Assembly: GCA_016200265.1 (NCBI GenBank)
Contig: JACQFE010000060.1
Location: 1 to 64,000, forward strand
Reading direction: 5' to 3'
DNA length: 64,000 nucleotides
From: Planctomycetota bacterium
Lineage (GTDB): Bacteria; Planctomycetota; Phycisphaerae; UBA1845
Position 1 is the stretch's first letter. Each line of letters starts with the position of its first letter. Positions 28,453 to 38,404 of this stretch are shown here, in pieces. Both the position numbers and the translations under genes were made by a program. The notes beneath the pieces are model-generated. The model saw only the letters and a program-made list of their open reading frames with translations. It searched no databases and had not been told where the DNA came from.

Positions 28453-29526
28453 GTGAAGAATTGTGGGTCAGAAACTGTTGAGGCTAACTTAGGCCGAAGC
28501 AGGTCACTATTCGGAATTCGGGAAATTGTTTTTGAAACACGATGTTCTGCGATAGTCTCGACCTTATTTTTCTGTAGCGGACTCGCATCCGCCGCGGACG
28601 TCGCCGGAACCGTGAAGATCGACGGCTCCAGCACGGTGGCGCCGATTTCGATGGCGGCCGCGGAATTGTTTCAGGCAAAAAACAAAGCCGTCAAAGTGAC
28701 CGTCGGAATTTCCGGCACCGGCGGGGGATTCAAGAAGTTTCTCGATGCGCAGGCAGAACTTCGAACGGACATCAGCGATGCGTCCCGCCCGATTGAAGCG
28801 ACTGAACTGAAGAAGGCGGAGGAGCACGGAGTGAAGTTTATGGAGCTTCCGCTGGCATGGGACGGCATCTGCGTGGTGGTTCACCCGTCGAATTCATTCT
28901 GCAATCATTTAACGGTTGAGGAATTGAAACGAATCTGGTCGCCGGACAGCAAGATCAACAATTGGAAGGACATTCGCGGCGGATTTCCTGATCTGCCTTT
29001 GAAGCTCTACGGCCCTGGAACCGACAGCGGGACATTTGACTACTTCACTCAAGCCATCGTCGGAAAGGAAAAGTCCTCGCGGGCGGATTATACGCCCAGC
29101 GAGAATGACAACGTGCTCGTGCAGGGAGTCGCTGGCGATCGAGGGTCGCTTGGCTATTTCGGCTATGCGTATTATGAAGCGAATAAGTCCAAGCTAAAGG
29201 CCATTGCGATTGATTCCGGCGACGGGAAACCGGTAACGCCCAGCGTGGCTTCGATTCGCGACGGCAGCTATAAGCCGCTGTCGCGCCCGCTCTTTTTGTA
29301 TGTGAACGCGGCAAGCTGGAAGCGACCTGAAGTCAAAGCGTTCGTCGAGTTTGTTTTTGCTGACCCGAAATCGATCGTCGAACATAAGCGCGTCAATTAC
29401 GTGTCATTGCCCGACGCGGTTTATGATCTTGCCCGACAACGTTTGAAGGAAGAAAAGACCGGGTCCGCAATGGCCAAAGCTCCGGCGGGCTTGCGCGATC
29501 TGGCGGCCATCTTCAGCGCCCCCTGA
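28453..29526 (+). CDS. pstS: Phosphate ABC transporter substrate-binding protein PstS
   Basis: GTVKIDGSSTVAPISMAAAELFQ, VGISGTGGGFKKF, ISDASRPIEATELK, LYGPGTDSGTFDYFTQAIVG, LGYFGYAYYE; first gene of pst operon. Confidence 0.93.
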   Translation: MKNCGSETVEANLGRSRSLFGIREIVFETRCSAIVSTLFFCSGLASAADVAGTVKIDGSSTVAPISMAAAELFQAKNKAVKVTVGISGTGGGFKKFLDAQAELRTDISDASRPIEATELKKAEEHGVKFMELPLAWDGICVVVHPSNSFCNHLTVEELKRIWSPDSKINNWKDIRGGFPDLPLKLYGPGTDSGTFDYFTQAIVGKEKSSRADYTPSENDNVLVQGVAGDRGSLGYFGYAYYEANKSKLKAIAIDSGDGKPVTPSVASIRDGSYKPLSRPLFLYVNAASWKRPEVKAFVEFVFADPKSIVEHKRVNYVSLPDAVYDLARQRLKEEKTGSAMAKAPAGLRDLAAIFSAP

Positions 29527-29569
29527 TCATTCTGGAGTGTGTTCGTCTTCCAAGGGAACATCATTCGAC

Positions 29570-30502
29570 ATGAGTTCTGCGTCCATTCTAACACCAAGTG
29601 AGGCGGCTCGAGGACGTACGCTGCTCTATGTTCGCGAATGGTTCATCCGATCGGCCTTGTTTCTCTGTGCCATGGTTTCGATCGCCACGACGGTCGGGAT
29701 TGTCTGGGTACTCATCGCGGAATCGGTCAGCTTCTTTCGAGTCGTCCCAGTTTTTGATTTTCTAACGGGCACGCGCTGGGCGCCGCTGATCGAGCCGAAA
29801 AGCTTCGGTGTTCTCCCCTTGATTTGCGGTACATCGCTCGTTGCAGGCGGGGCTTTACTGGTCGCAGTACCGATCGGACTCGCGTCAGCTCTATTCATGA
29901 GTGAATTCTCTCCTGCGGGCCTCAGGAATGTTTTGAAGCCGATGTTGGAAATACTCGCCGGGATTCCGACAGTCGTTTACGGCTATTTCGCGTTGACCTT
30001 TATCACGCCGAAAATCCTTCAGCCACTGTTTCAGTCCACGGAAATTTTCAACGCCGCCAGCGCTGCGATCGTCGTCGGAATCATGATTATTCCTACGATC
30101 GCTTCGTTGGGCGATGACGCGCTCCGCGCAGTTCCGCGAACACTTCGAGAGGCCGCGTATGCGTTATCCGCCACGAAACTCGAAGTTTCGACGAGGGTGG
30201 TTTTTCCAGCGGCGGCATCGGGCATTGTGGCGAGCATCCTGCTGGCGTTGGGAAGGGCCATTGGTGAAACAATGGCGGTCGCAATCGCCGCCGGCGCAAT
30301 GCCCCGTCTTTCATTGAATCCGTTGAAAAGTATCGAAACGCTAACCGCGTTTATCGTGGAAGTGGCCGGCGGTGACACTCCGGCCGGCGGCGTCGAATAT
30401 CAAACCATCTTCGCGGTCGGACTCACGCTATTTGTGATCACGCTGTCAATCAATTTTATCGCACGGGCCGTCCTGAATCGGTTCAAGGAGAGTTACGAGT
30501 GA
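29570..30502 (+). CDS. pstC: Phosphate ABC transporter permease PstC
   Basis: [71 protein letters not shown]. Confidence 0.93.
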   Translation: [310 protein letters not shown]

Positions 30503-31386
30503 CTTCCCGGCCCGCGGACATGGATTATGCGCCATTGCTCGTCTGGCGACGAACCAAATCCGCAATGTTTTTGGTCATTTGCGCAGTGATGGGTTGCCTG
30601 GGGCTTGTCGCTCTTGCCGCACTCATTGCCACCATCATCCGCGACGGCGCCAGTCATTTGAGCCTTGACTTTCTAACGAATTTTCCGTCCATGTTCCCCG
30701 AAGCATCCGGGGTCAAGAGTGCGTTGCACGGCTCGATTTGGTTAGTTGTCATTACGATTGTCTTTTCCGTACCCATCGGGATTGGTGCGGCCGTTTACCT
30801 CGAGGAATTCGCCCCCGACAATCGCCTGACCCGCTTGATCCACTTGAATATTTCGAATCTCGCCGGTGTTCCTTCGATCGTCTTTGGCCTGCTCGGATTG
30901 ACGATTTTCGTCCGCTGGAGCCGGTTTGACCGAAGCATATTCTCGGGCGGGCTTACCCTCTGTCTTCTCGTCCTTCCGGTGATCATCATCGCAAGCCAGG
31001 AGGCGCTGCTTGCCGTCCCGAAGTCGTTCCGGTTGGCCGCCTATGCCCTCGGTGCGACCCGCTGGCAGACGGTACGCTACCATGTCTTGCCGGTCGCACT
31101 GCCGGGAATGATGACCGGCATCATTTTGGCGCTTTCAAGAGCCATCGGGGAGGCCGCTCCATTGATCATTGTTGGGGCCATCGCCTACATCACATTTGTC
31201 CCCGATGGTCTGAAGTCGCAATTCACCGCATTGCCAATTCAGATTTATTTCTGGTCCAACCAGCCGGACCCGGAGTTCCAGAATTTGGCCGCCTCGGCTA
31301 GCATTGTCCTGCTTGGCGTGCTGATCCCGCTGAACGCCATTGCGGTCCTGATTCGCGGGTTGCGGCAGAGAAAGAGGGCGTGGTGA
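30499..31386 (+). CDS. pstA: Phosphate ABC transporter permease PstA
   Basis: [86 protein letters not shown] overlap with pstC. Confidence 0.93.
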
Positions 31387-32240
31387 ACCAGGTGCTCGAC
31401 CAACCGATCCGGTCGCCAAAGTCGCAAATCGTCCATTCTGATCATCGCGAGTCGAGTCCACGGGAATCCCATCAATCACATACTCCAACGTCGGAAGTTG
31501 TGGTTCGAACCGAGGACCTGACGATCCGATATGGGAATTTCGCGGCGGTTCGGAACGTCACCCTCGATTTATTGGCTCATCAGGTATCCGCGATCATCGG
31601 ACCATCGGGTTGCGGCAAAAGCACGCTCCTTCGAGCGATCAATCGAATGAACGAATTCGTTCCCGGCACATCCGTGGAAGGTCGGCTTTTGTATCGCGGT
31701 CGGCATGTCTACGATTCGGACTGTGATCCGGTCGAGCTTCGCCGCCGAATCGGAATGGTTTTCCAGAAACCCAACCCTTTTCCCAAATCGATCTTCAAGA
31801 ACGTGGCCTGGGGGCCGATGATAAACGGGTATCGAGGCAACATCGGCGACCTCGTGGAGCGGTCGCTCAAGCAAGCGGCGCTTTGGGACGAAGTGAAGGA
31901 CAAGCTTCACGACAGCGCCTATGCTCTTTCAGGAGGACAACAGCAACGTTTGTGCATTGCCCGTGCTGTCGCGCTTGAACCTGACGTCTTATTGATGGAT
32001 GAGCCGTGCTCGGCTCTAGATCCGATTGCCACGGCGAGGATTGAGGATTTGATCGACGCTTTGAAAAAACGCTACACGGTCGTGCTCGTGACCCATAACA
32101 TGCAGCAGGCGGCGAGAGTATCCGATCGCACCGCGTTTCTCTACATGGGCGAGCTCATTGAGGTTAATGACACGAACACCATTTTCACCAAGCCCGGGAA
32201 CCAGCGTACGCAGGACTACATCACCGGGCGGTTCGGATAA
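31380..32240 (+). CDS. pstB: Phosphate ABC transporter ATP-binding protein PstB
   Basis: [91 protein letters not shown]. Confidence 0.95.
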   Translation: MVNQVLDQPIRSPKSQIVHSDHRESSPRESHQSHTPTSEVVVRTEDLTIRYGNFAAVRNVTLDLLAHQVSAIIGPSGCGKSTLLRAINRMNEFVPGTSVEGRLLYRGRHVYDSDCDPVELRRRIGMVFQKPNPFPKSIFKNVAWGPMINGYRGNIGDLVERSLKQAALWDEVKDKLHDSAYALSGGQQQRLCIARAVALEPDVLLMDEPCSALDPIATARIEDLIDALKKRYTVVLVTHNMQQAARVSDRTAFLYMGELIEVNDTNTIFTKPGNQRTQDYITGRFG

Positions 32241-32246
32241 GAAGCC

Positions 32247-32909
32247 ATGACCGCCCATTTCGTCGATTTGCTTAACGAGTTGAAAGGCCGATCGCTCCGC
32301 ATGGCGACGCTTGTGGAAGACATTCTGCAAGATGCCTGCGACGCGCTTTTTCATACCGATCATGTATTGGCGCAGCAGGTCGTCGAGCGCGATCGGGATG
32401 TGGATGCCGAAGAAGTCGAAGTCGAGGCTGAAGTCATTCGGCTTTTGGCGCTCTATCAGCCCGTCGGATCGGATCTGCGAATTCTCTGCACGCTGCTCAA
32501 GATCAACAACGATCTGGAGCGAATCGCGGATTGCGCAGTGAACATCGGCGAGCGGGCGCGACACCTCGATTTGCGAAAGCTCGCCGGGCGATTTCTCGAT
32601 CTTCGAAAGATGGCCCCACTCGTTCAGCGGATTCTGCATGACGCCATGCAGGCATTTGGATCCCAGGCAATCGATGAGGCCGAAAAGGTCTTCAGCGCTG
32701 AACATGCCGTCGATGCCCTGTACGGGCAAACGGTGCGCCAAATCGTTGAAGAAGGTTCAAAGAACGCCGAAGAAATGCCCTCTTTGGTGGACATCCTTTC
32801 GGTGGCCAAAAACCTCGAACGCATCGCGGATCACGCCACGAACATCGCTGAGGATGTCGTCTACGTCCAAACCGGCGAAATCGTTCGGCATCGATTGGCC
32901 CGCATGTAG
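32247..32909 (+). CDS. phoU: Phosphate-specific transport accessory protein PhoU
   Basis: VVERDRDVDAEEVEVEAEVIRLLALYQPVGSDLRILCTLLKINNDLERIADCAVNIGE ... AKNLERIADHATNIAEDVVYVQTGEIVRH. Confidence 0.95.
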   Translation: MTAHFVDLLNELKGRSLRMATLVEDILQDACDALFHTDHVLAQQVVERDRDVDAEEVEVEAEVIRLLALYQPVGSDLRILCTLLKINNDLERIADCAVNIGERARHLDLRKLAGRFLDLRKMAPLVQRILHDAMQAFGSQAIDEAEKVFSAEHAVDALYGQTVRQIVEEGSKNAEEMPSLVDILSVAKNLERIADHATNIAEDVVYVQTGEIVRHRLARM

Positions 32910-33032
32910 ACGGAATCAGACGGCTATCAACCACATGATCCAACGCCCGTTAGCACTGCGGACGAGGTGCTGCGGAGGGCGGGAAATAGAGCCGAAACAC
33001 AAGCAAGGTGTGACACTGGAAAGCTGACTCGG

Positions 33033-33061
33033 TTGACAATTTATGATGTTTTGGCGATAGT
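33033..33061 (+). promoter_or_regulatory. Possible sigma70-type promoter for the efflux operon
   Basis: TTGACA (33033-33038), 17-bp spacer, GATAGT (4/6 to TATAAT). Confidence 0.3.
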
Positions 33062-33121
33062 CCAGTACAATCTTTGGATGGCTGTCGCGGCCTAGAGATT
33101 ATCGCGGTCGTAGGTGCTTTG

Positions 33122-33616
33122 ATGCAAAGAGGTCCATTGTCGATGGCCAAGTTTGTGCGTGGCTTCGCTGTCATGGGGATGGTCGGCGCGATGGCGTTGC
33201 GCCCTCCGGGAGCTGACGCTCTCGTGATTCACGATCACGAAGGACACGATACGCACGTCCACTTCGTGGGCCAATCATACCTGCGTCAATGGCCATCTGA
33301 TCACCACCATCATTACGGCGCAGCGCACAAGTCGGAAAAAGGAACACCGAACAACCCGTTGGCGTCAATAGCCAAGTCCCACCAGATCGTGATTCCCCTT
33401 GTCCATTATTCGTCAACTATAGCGCTGCTTGATCGACCTATGGCCCTGGTACCGCTGGGACTCCAATCGTACTTCCAAGTGTGTAGTAATGCAGTGCCGG
33501 ACTTTTGGGCCGCAACTTGTCTAGCGTTTGATCTTGCGCCACCTGCTACCGCCAATGCAACGGCGTCGCGGATGCTCGTGTCGATCCTTCGCAGCAATCA
33601 CGCACTTCTCATTTGA
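33122..33616 (+). CDS. Secreted/periplasmic His-rich putative metal-binding protein
   Basis: Signal-like MAKFVRGFAVMGMVGAMALRPPGADA then HDHEGHDTHVHFVGQSYLRQWPSDHHHHYGAAH; directly upstream of HME-RND genes. Confidence 0.55.
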   Translation: MQRGPLSMAKFVRGFAVMGMVGAMALRPPGADALVIHDHEGHDTHVHFVGQSYLRQWPSDHHHHYGAAHKSEKGTPNNPLASIAKSHQIVIPLVHYSSTIALLDRPMALVPLGLQSYFQVCSNAVPDFWAATCLAFDLAPPATANATASRMLVSILRSNHALLI

Positions 33617-33714
33617 TCCCGAACTGATGGCCTTGTTGAGTCCGTCGGCGCCCCAAGCACCGACATTTCTTTCTGCGCGCTGAATCTCAAGAAATTAATT
33701 AGGGCCGATGCATT

Positions 33715-34974
33715 ATGCATAAGAATTACACTACCAAAATTCCAATAGTGGTCTGTCTTACATTCGCGAGTGCATGCGAGCGCGTGCCTTCGGGAGACGA
33801 CAATGTGAAAGATAGCCTCAACGCTGCGCACGCCGCACAGCCCAACGAGGCCGAACGATCGTCCCGCGTCACGTTGGATCCGGATGCGGTGCGGCATTAC
33901 GGCATCAAGATCGAGACGGCCAGGCGACTGGTCCTGATTCCCACAATTGTCGCTCCGGCTCGAGTCGCATTCAACGCCGAACGAGTTTCGCATGTCGGGT
34001 CTCTCGTGGGTGGCCGAGTCCGTGAACTCCGAATTCGGCAAGGTGATTTCGTAAAAAAAGGGGACGCCTTGATCGTTCTCGACAGCCAGGAAGTGGGCGA
34101 AGCTCAAAACGATTTTCTACAGAAGAGCACGACGCTTAATGTCACGAATTCGGCGCTTGAATTAGCCAAGATTGCATACGAACGCGACAAAAATCTATAC
34201 GACCAATCGAATGTCATTTCGTTGTCGGAGGTACAAAGGCTGGAAGGGGTTTTCAAGACAGCTGAAGGAAACTGGCACATGGCGGAAGTGGCCGCCTCTA
34301 CTGCGGAAAACAAGCTTCATCTCATGGGTATGGATCAGCAAGTGATCAAAGTATTGGAACAATCACACGAAGTGAATCCCAAGTTTACGCTGGTCGCATC
34401 GATTGACGGGCAGGTGACGCAACTCAATGTCGCGAATGGCGGGCTTGTGCGTCCTGAGCGGGAGTCGATTGTCACTCTCGTCGACATGTCCGTCCTATGG
34501 GTGCTGGCAGATGTTCCCGAACCCAAACTTGTGAACATCTTGCCGGGGGCCGCAGCTCGTGTCAGGATCGGTTCGAGCACGATCGCAGTCGAGGGCACGG
34601 TTTCCTACATATCACCGGAGATCGACTCCGCCACTCGCAGTGCGCACGTTCGGATCGAAGTGAAGAATGTCGATGGCCGACTCCGTGCCGGTGCATTCGC
34701 GCAAGCCGAGATCGCAGCGCCGAGACCCGGCGAACAAGGGATGGCGGTGCTTGCCGTTCCGGATGACGCCATCCAAACGATTGACAACACGCCAGTCGTT
34801 TTTGTGCCGGTTGACGCGGAAGAACATTCTTTCACGAAAAGAGCCGTGGTCATTGGCTCGCCTGTCGGTGGAATGGTACCCGTGTCTTCGGGCCTGAAGG
34901 AAGGCGAAGCATACGTCGCGGCGGGATCATTTATCCTCAAAGCCGATCTCGCCAAATCAACTCTGGTTGATTAG
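33715..34974 (+). CDS. HME-RND efflux periplasmic adaptor (CzcB/CusB family)
   Basis: GSLVGGRVRELRIRQGDFVKKGDALIVLDSQEVGEAQNDF; FTLVASIDGQVTQLNVANGGLV; VLWVLADVPEPKLVNILPGAAARVRI. Confidence 0.88.
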   Translation: MHKNYTTKIPIVVCLTFASACERVPSGDDNVKDSLNAAHAAQPNEAERSSRVTLDPDAVRHYGIKIETARRLVLIPTIVAPARVAFNAERVSHVGSLVGGRVRELRIRQGDFVKKGDALIVLDSQEVGEAQNDFLQKSTTLNVTNSALELAKIAYERDKNLYDQSNVISLSEVQRLEGVFKTAEGNWHMAEVAASTAENKLHLMGMDQQVIKVLEQSHEVNPKFTLVASIDGQVTQLNVANGGLVRPERESIVTLVDMSVLWVLADVPEPKLVNILPGAAARVRIGSSTIAVEGTVSYISPEIDSATRSAHVRIEVKNVDGRLRAGAFAQAEIAAPRPGEQGMAVLAVPDDAIQTIDNTPVVFVPVDAEEHSFTKRAVVIGSPVGGMVPVSSGLKEGEAYVAAGSFILKADLAKSTLVD

Positions 34975-34998
34975 TTATTCGACAAAAAGGCTTTCACT

Positions 34999-37900
34999 AT
35001 GTTCGAGCGTCTCCTTCATTTTTCTTCGACCTCTCATCGCTGGCTGACTGTGGTGTTCGCATTGATGGTGGCCGCATTGGGCGCGTATGCGTTCACCCGG
35101 CTGCCCATCGACGCCGTGCCCGACATCACCAACAATCAGGTTATCGTCAACACTGTCGATCGTTCCCTTTCGCCAATCGAAATCGAAAAGCAGGTGACCT
35201 TCCCTATCGAAACGGCATTGGCCGGAGTTCCGGGCCTGCAATACACACGATCGTTGTCCCGCAACGGTTTTTCCCAGGTGACGGCGGTGTTCGACGACGG
35301 CGTTGACGTGTACTTCGCCCGCCAACAGGTCACCGAGCGGGTAAACCAGGCCAAGGAAAACCTTCGGCCCGGCATCGAACCGAAGCTGGGCGCCATCACC
35401 ACCGGGCTCGGCGAGATTTACATGTATGCTATTGAATATGAACATCCGGACGGAGAAGGCGCTCCCACCAACGATGGGCAGCCGGGCTGGCAACGCGATG
35501 GAGCCTACCTGACCCCCGAAGGTCAACGTCTTAGCACATCACTTGAAAAGGCGGCGTACCTTCGCACGGTGCAGGACTGGGTTATCGCGCCTCAATTGCG
35601 GACCGTGAAGGGCGTCGCGGGCGTGGATTCGCTTGGTGGATATGAAAAGCAGTACATGGTCCAGCCTGACATGATGAAGCTCGTGAGTTACGGCCTGACG
35701 TTTGATGATCTGATCAGCGCGCTTGAAAAAAACAACTCCAACATCGGCGCCGGTTACATTGAGCACAAGGGCGAAGCCTATACTGTGCGCATCACGGGGC
35801 GAATCGAAAACGCCCAGCAAATCGGCACGATCATGGTCGGCGGGCGCAATGGCACGCCGGTTTACATCGATGATGTCGCGACCGTCGGGGTGGGGAAGGA
35901 ACTGCGCACCGGAACCGGTAGCAAGGATGGACACGAAGCCGTCATCGGGACGACATTGATGCGAATTGGCGCCAACAGCCGGACGGTTTCCAAGGCAGTC
36001 GACGCCAAGCTCGTGGAAATCAATCGACTTATGCCGCCGGACGTACGCACAAAGACGGTCCTTAACCGAACGAATCTAGTGAACGCCACCATCCTAACTG
36101 TGGAAACGAATCTCGCGGAAGGCGCACTTCTTGTACTCCTCATTCTCTTTCTCATGCTGGGCAACTTTCGCGCCGCGCTCATCACCGCCTTGGCGATCCC
36201 GATGTCGATGCTGATGACTGCGATCGGCATGGTGCAGGCTGGAATCAGCGGAAACTTGATGAGTCTTGGAGCAATCGATTTCGGTCTCGTTGTCGATGGC
36301 GCGGTCATCATCGTGGAGAACTGTTTAAGGCAACTCGCTGAGAAACAGCATTTGCTAGGTCGAAAACTTGATCTGAAGGAGCGATTGGATGTCGTCTTCC
36401 AGGCCAGCCGCCAGATGATCAAGCCCTCGGCGTACGGGCTGGCGATCATCATTACGGTTTACCTCGCGCTTCTAACACTCACGGGCACGGAGGGCAAGAT
36501 GTTCCGTCCCATGGGTATCACCGTTGTCTTCGCCCTCACATCCGCATTCATCTTGTCATTGACGCTTGTCCCTGCGCTTGTGGCGTTGACCATCACGGGC
36601 AAAGTGCGGGAGAAAGAGAACTTGCCATTGCGTTGGGCCAAAGCCGCCTACGCGCCGCTCTTGGGATGGGCCATCCGCGCACGTTGGGTAGTCATTGGCA
36701 CGACGGCCGCGGCTTTCGTGGCGTCTCTGTTCTTGTTCATGCGCCTTGGCCAGGAATTCACTCCGACGCTCGACGAGAAGGATTTAGACGTGGAAGTGGT
36801 GCGAATTCCCAGCACGGCGCTCAGTCAAACAGTGCTGATGCAGCTCGACGTGGAAAAGGCAATTGGGCGGCTCCCGGAGATCGCCACAGTTTTTTCGAAG
36901 ATCGGGACCGGCGACATGGCCAATGACCCGATGCCCATGAACGCCGGCGACACATATGTCATGCTAAAGCCCCGCGAAGAATGGCCAGACCCACGACTCC
37001 CCAAAAGCGCACTGATCGAAAAAATCGATCAGATTATGTCCAAACTGCCGGGCAACCAATACACTTTCAGCCAGCCGATTCAAATGCGCTTCAATGAATT
37101 GATTGCAGGGATCAAGGCCGATGTAGCGGCGAAAGTGTTTGGAGAGGAATTCGAGCGGATGACGCCGGTCGCGGACTCGGTCGCGCGAATCCTTCAGGGA
37201 ATCGGCGGCGCCGCGGATGTAAAAGTCGAGCAAACCGAAGGCGCTCCGGTGATGAACATCAGAATCGATCGTCTGGCCGTCGCCAGATACGGATTGAATA
37301 TCTCCGACGTACAGGACGTGGTCGCCGCGGCGGTGGGAGGGCGCGTGTCCGGACAGGTCTTCGAGGGCGACCGCCGCTTCGACCTTGTGGTTCGGTTACC
37401 AGACGAAGTTCGCCACGACCGGACCGCTCTGGAAAACCTGCCGATCCCACTGCCAAAACGTGAACGAGAATTTCGAGACACGCGGCTCGCTTCGGCCGCT
37501 CCATATTCGGGAAACGAGGATGCTGATATCTCCGGCGAAAATCTCACCGCGTTTGTCCCGCTCTCGACGGTCGCCACAATTGAAGTGGCCGAAGGGCCCA
37601 ACCAGGTGAGTCGCGAGAACGGAATGCGTCGCGTAGTCGTGCAGGCCAACGTTCGCGGTCGCGACGTGGGGTCGTTCGTCGCCGAGGCCCAGACCAAAAT
37701 CAACGCGCAAGTCAAAATCCCGCCGGGCTATTACATCCAGTGGGGCGGGCAATTTGAGAACCTCTTGGCCGCTCGGGAGCGGCTCATGATTGTAGTCCCC
37801 GCCTGTTTCTTTCTAATATTCCTTCTGTTGTTTTCAACCTTCAATTCAGTTCGGTATGCGCTGTTGGTCTTTACGGGTGTTCCGCTGGCTTTGACCGGAG

Positions 37901-38295
37901 GAATTGTCTCGCTTTGGCTGCGCGACATGCCTTTCTCGATCTCTGCAGCGGTCGGCTTCATCGCGCTATCTGGCGTAGCCGTGCTGAACGGCCTGGTCCT
38001 TGTGACCTTCATTCGTCAATTACGGCATGAGGGAATACCAATGCAGGCGGCGGTGTCGGAAGGATGCTTGAAACGCCTCCGCCCTGTGCTGATGACGGCC
38101 ATGGTGGCGGCGCTGGGTTTCGTACCAATGGCTCTTTCCACGAGCATGGGGGCTGAGGTGCAGCGACCGCTTGCGACCGTAGTGATCGGCGGAATTGTCA
38201 GCAGCACACTGCTCACGCTCGTGGTTCTTCCTGCCGTTTATTCATGGTTTGCACCAAAACACGAGGGCGTCGAAATTGTCGAGGCCAAGTCGTGA
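34999..38295 (+). CDS. Heavy-metal RND transporter (CzcA family, DFG...DGA type)
   Basis: FTRLPIDAVPDITNNQVIVNTVDRSLSPIEIEKQVTFPIETALAGVPGL; AIDFGLVVDGAVIIVENCLRQL; EFTPTLDEKDLDVEVVRIPSTALSQ; SGVAVLNGLVLVTFIRQL. Confidence 0.93.
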   Translation: MFERLLHFSSTSHRWLTVVFALMVAALGAYAFTRLPIDAVPDITNNQVIVNTVDRSLSPIEIEKQVTFPIETALAGVPGLQYTRSLSRNGFSQVTAVFDDGVDVYFARQQVTERVNQAKENLRPGIEPKLGAITTGLGEIYMYAIEYEHPDGEGAPTNDGQPGWQRDGAYLTPEGQRLSTSLEKAAYLRTVQDWVIAPQLRTVKGVAGVDSLGGYEKQYMVQPDMMKLVSYGLTFDDLISALEKNNSNIGAGYIEHKGEAYTVRITGRIENAQQIGTIMVGGRNGTPVYIDDVATVGVGKELRTGTGSKDGHEAVIGTTLMRIGANSRTVSKAVDAKLVEINRLMPPDVRTKTVLNRTNLVNATILTVETNLAEGALLVLLILFLMLGNFRAALITALAIPMSMLMTAIGMVQAGISGNLMSLGAIDFGLVVDGAVIIVENCLRQLAEKQHLLGRKLDLKERLDVVFQASRQMIKPSAYGLAIIITVYLALLTLTGTEGKMFRPMGITVVFALTSAFILSLTLVPALVALTITGKVREKENLPLRWAKAAYAPLLGWAIRARWVVIGTTAAAFVASLFLFMRLGQEFTPTLDEKDLDVEVVRIPSTALSQTVLMQLDVEKAIGRLPEIATVFSKIGTGDMANDPMPMNAGDTYVMLKPREEWPDPRLPKSALIEKIDQIMSKLPGNQYTFSQPIQMRFNELIAGIKADVAAKVFGEEFERMTPVADSVARILQGIGGAADVKVEQTEGAPVMNIRIDRLAVARYGLNISDVQDVVAAAVGGRVSGQVFEGDRRFDLVVRLPDEVRHDRTALENLPIPLPKREREFRDTRLASAAPYSGNEDADISGENLTAFVPLSTVATIEVAEGPNQVSRENGMRRVVVQANVRGRDVGSFVAEAQTKINAQVKIPPGYYIQWGGQFENLLAARERLMIVVPACFFLIFLLLFSTFNSVRYALLVFTGVPLALTGGIVSLWLRDMPFSISAAVGFIALSGVAVLNGLVLVTFIRQLRHEGIPMQAAVSEGCLKRLRPVLMTAMVAALGFVPMALSTSMGAEVQRPLATVVIGGIVSSTLLTLVVLPAVYSWFAPKHEGVEIVEAKS

Positions 38296-38298
38296 CCC

Positions 38299-38365
38299 GC
38301 GCAACCAAACTCCAGTTGCCGAACGACCGATAAGCACTCCGCAGCCTAGGATCGCCTTGAATCGC
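38299..38365 (+). repeat. Left copy of ~67-bp imperfect direct repeat
   Basis: GCGCAACCAAACTCCAGT-TGCC-GAACGACCGATAAGCA-C-TC-C-GCAG...TTGAATCGC; aligns ungapped to 41301-41367 with 53/67 identities by hand count. Confidence 0.7.
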
Positions 38366-38404
38366 ATAATTTGCACTTAGCTTATCTTGTTCCTTCACAT
38401 CACC

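Noticed and set aside
34999-38295. Copper/silver CusA assignment
   Set aside because: Transmembrane motif is DFGLVVDGA...EN (Czc/Cnr-like), not the AIG...DAA pattern expected for Cus-type transporters.
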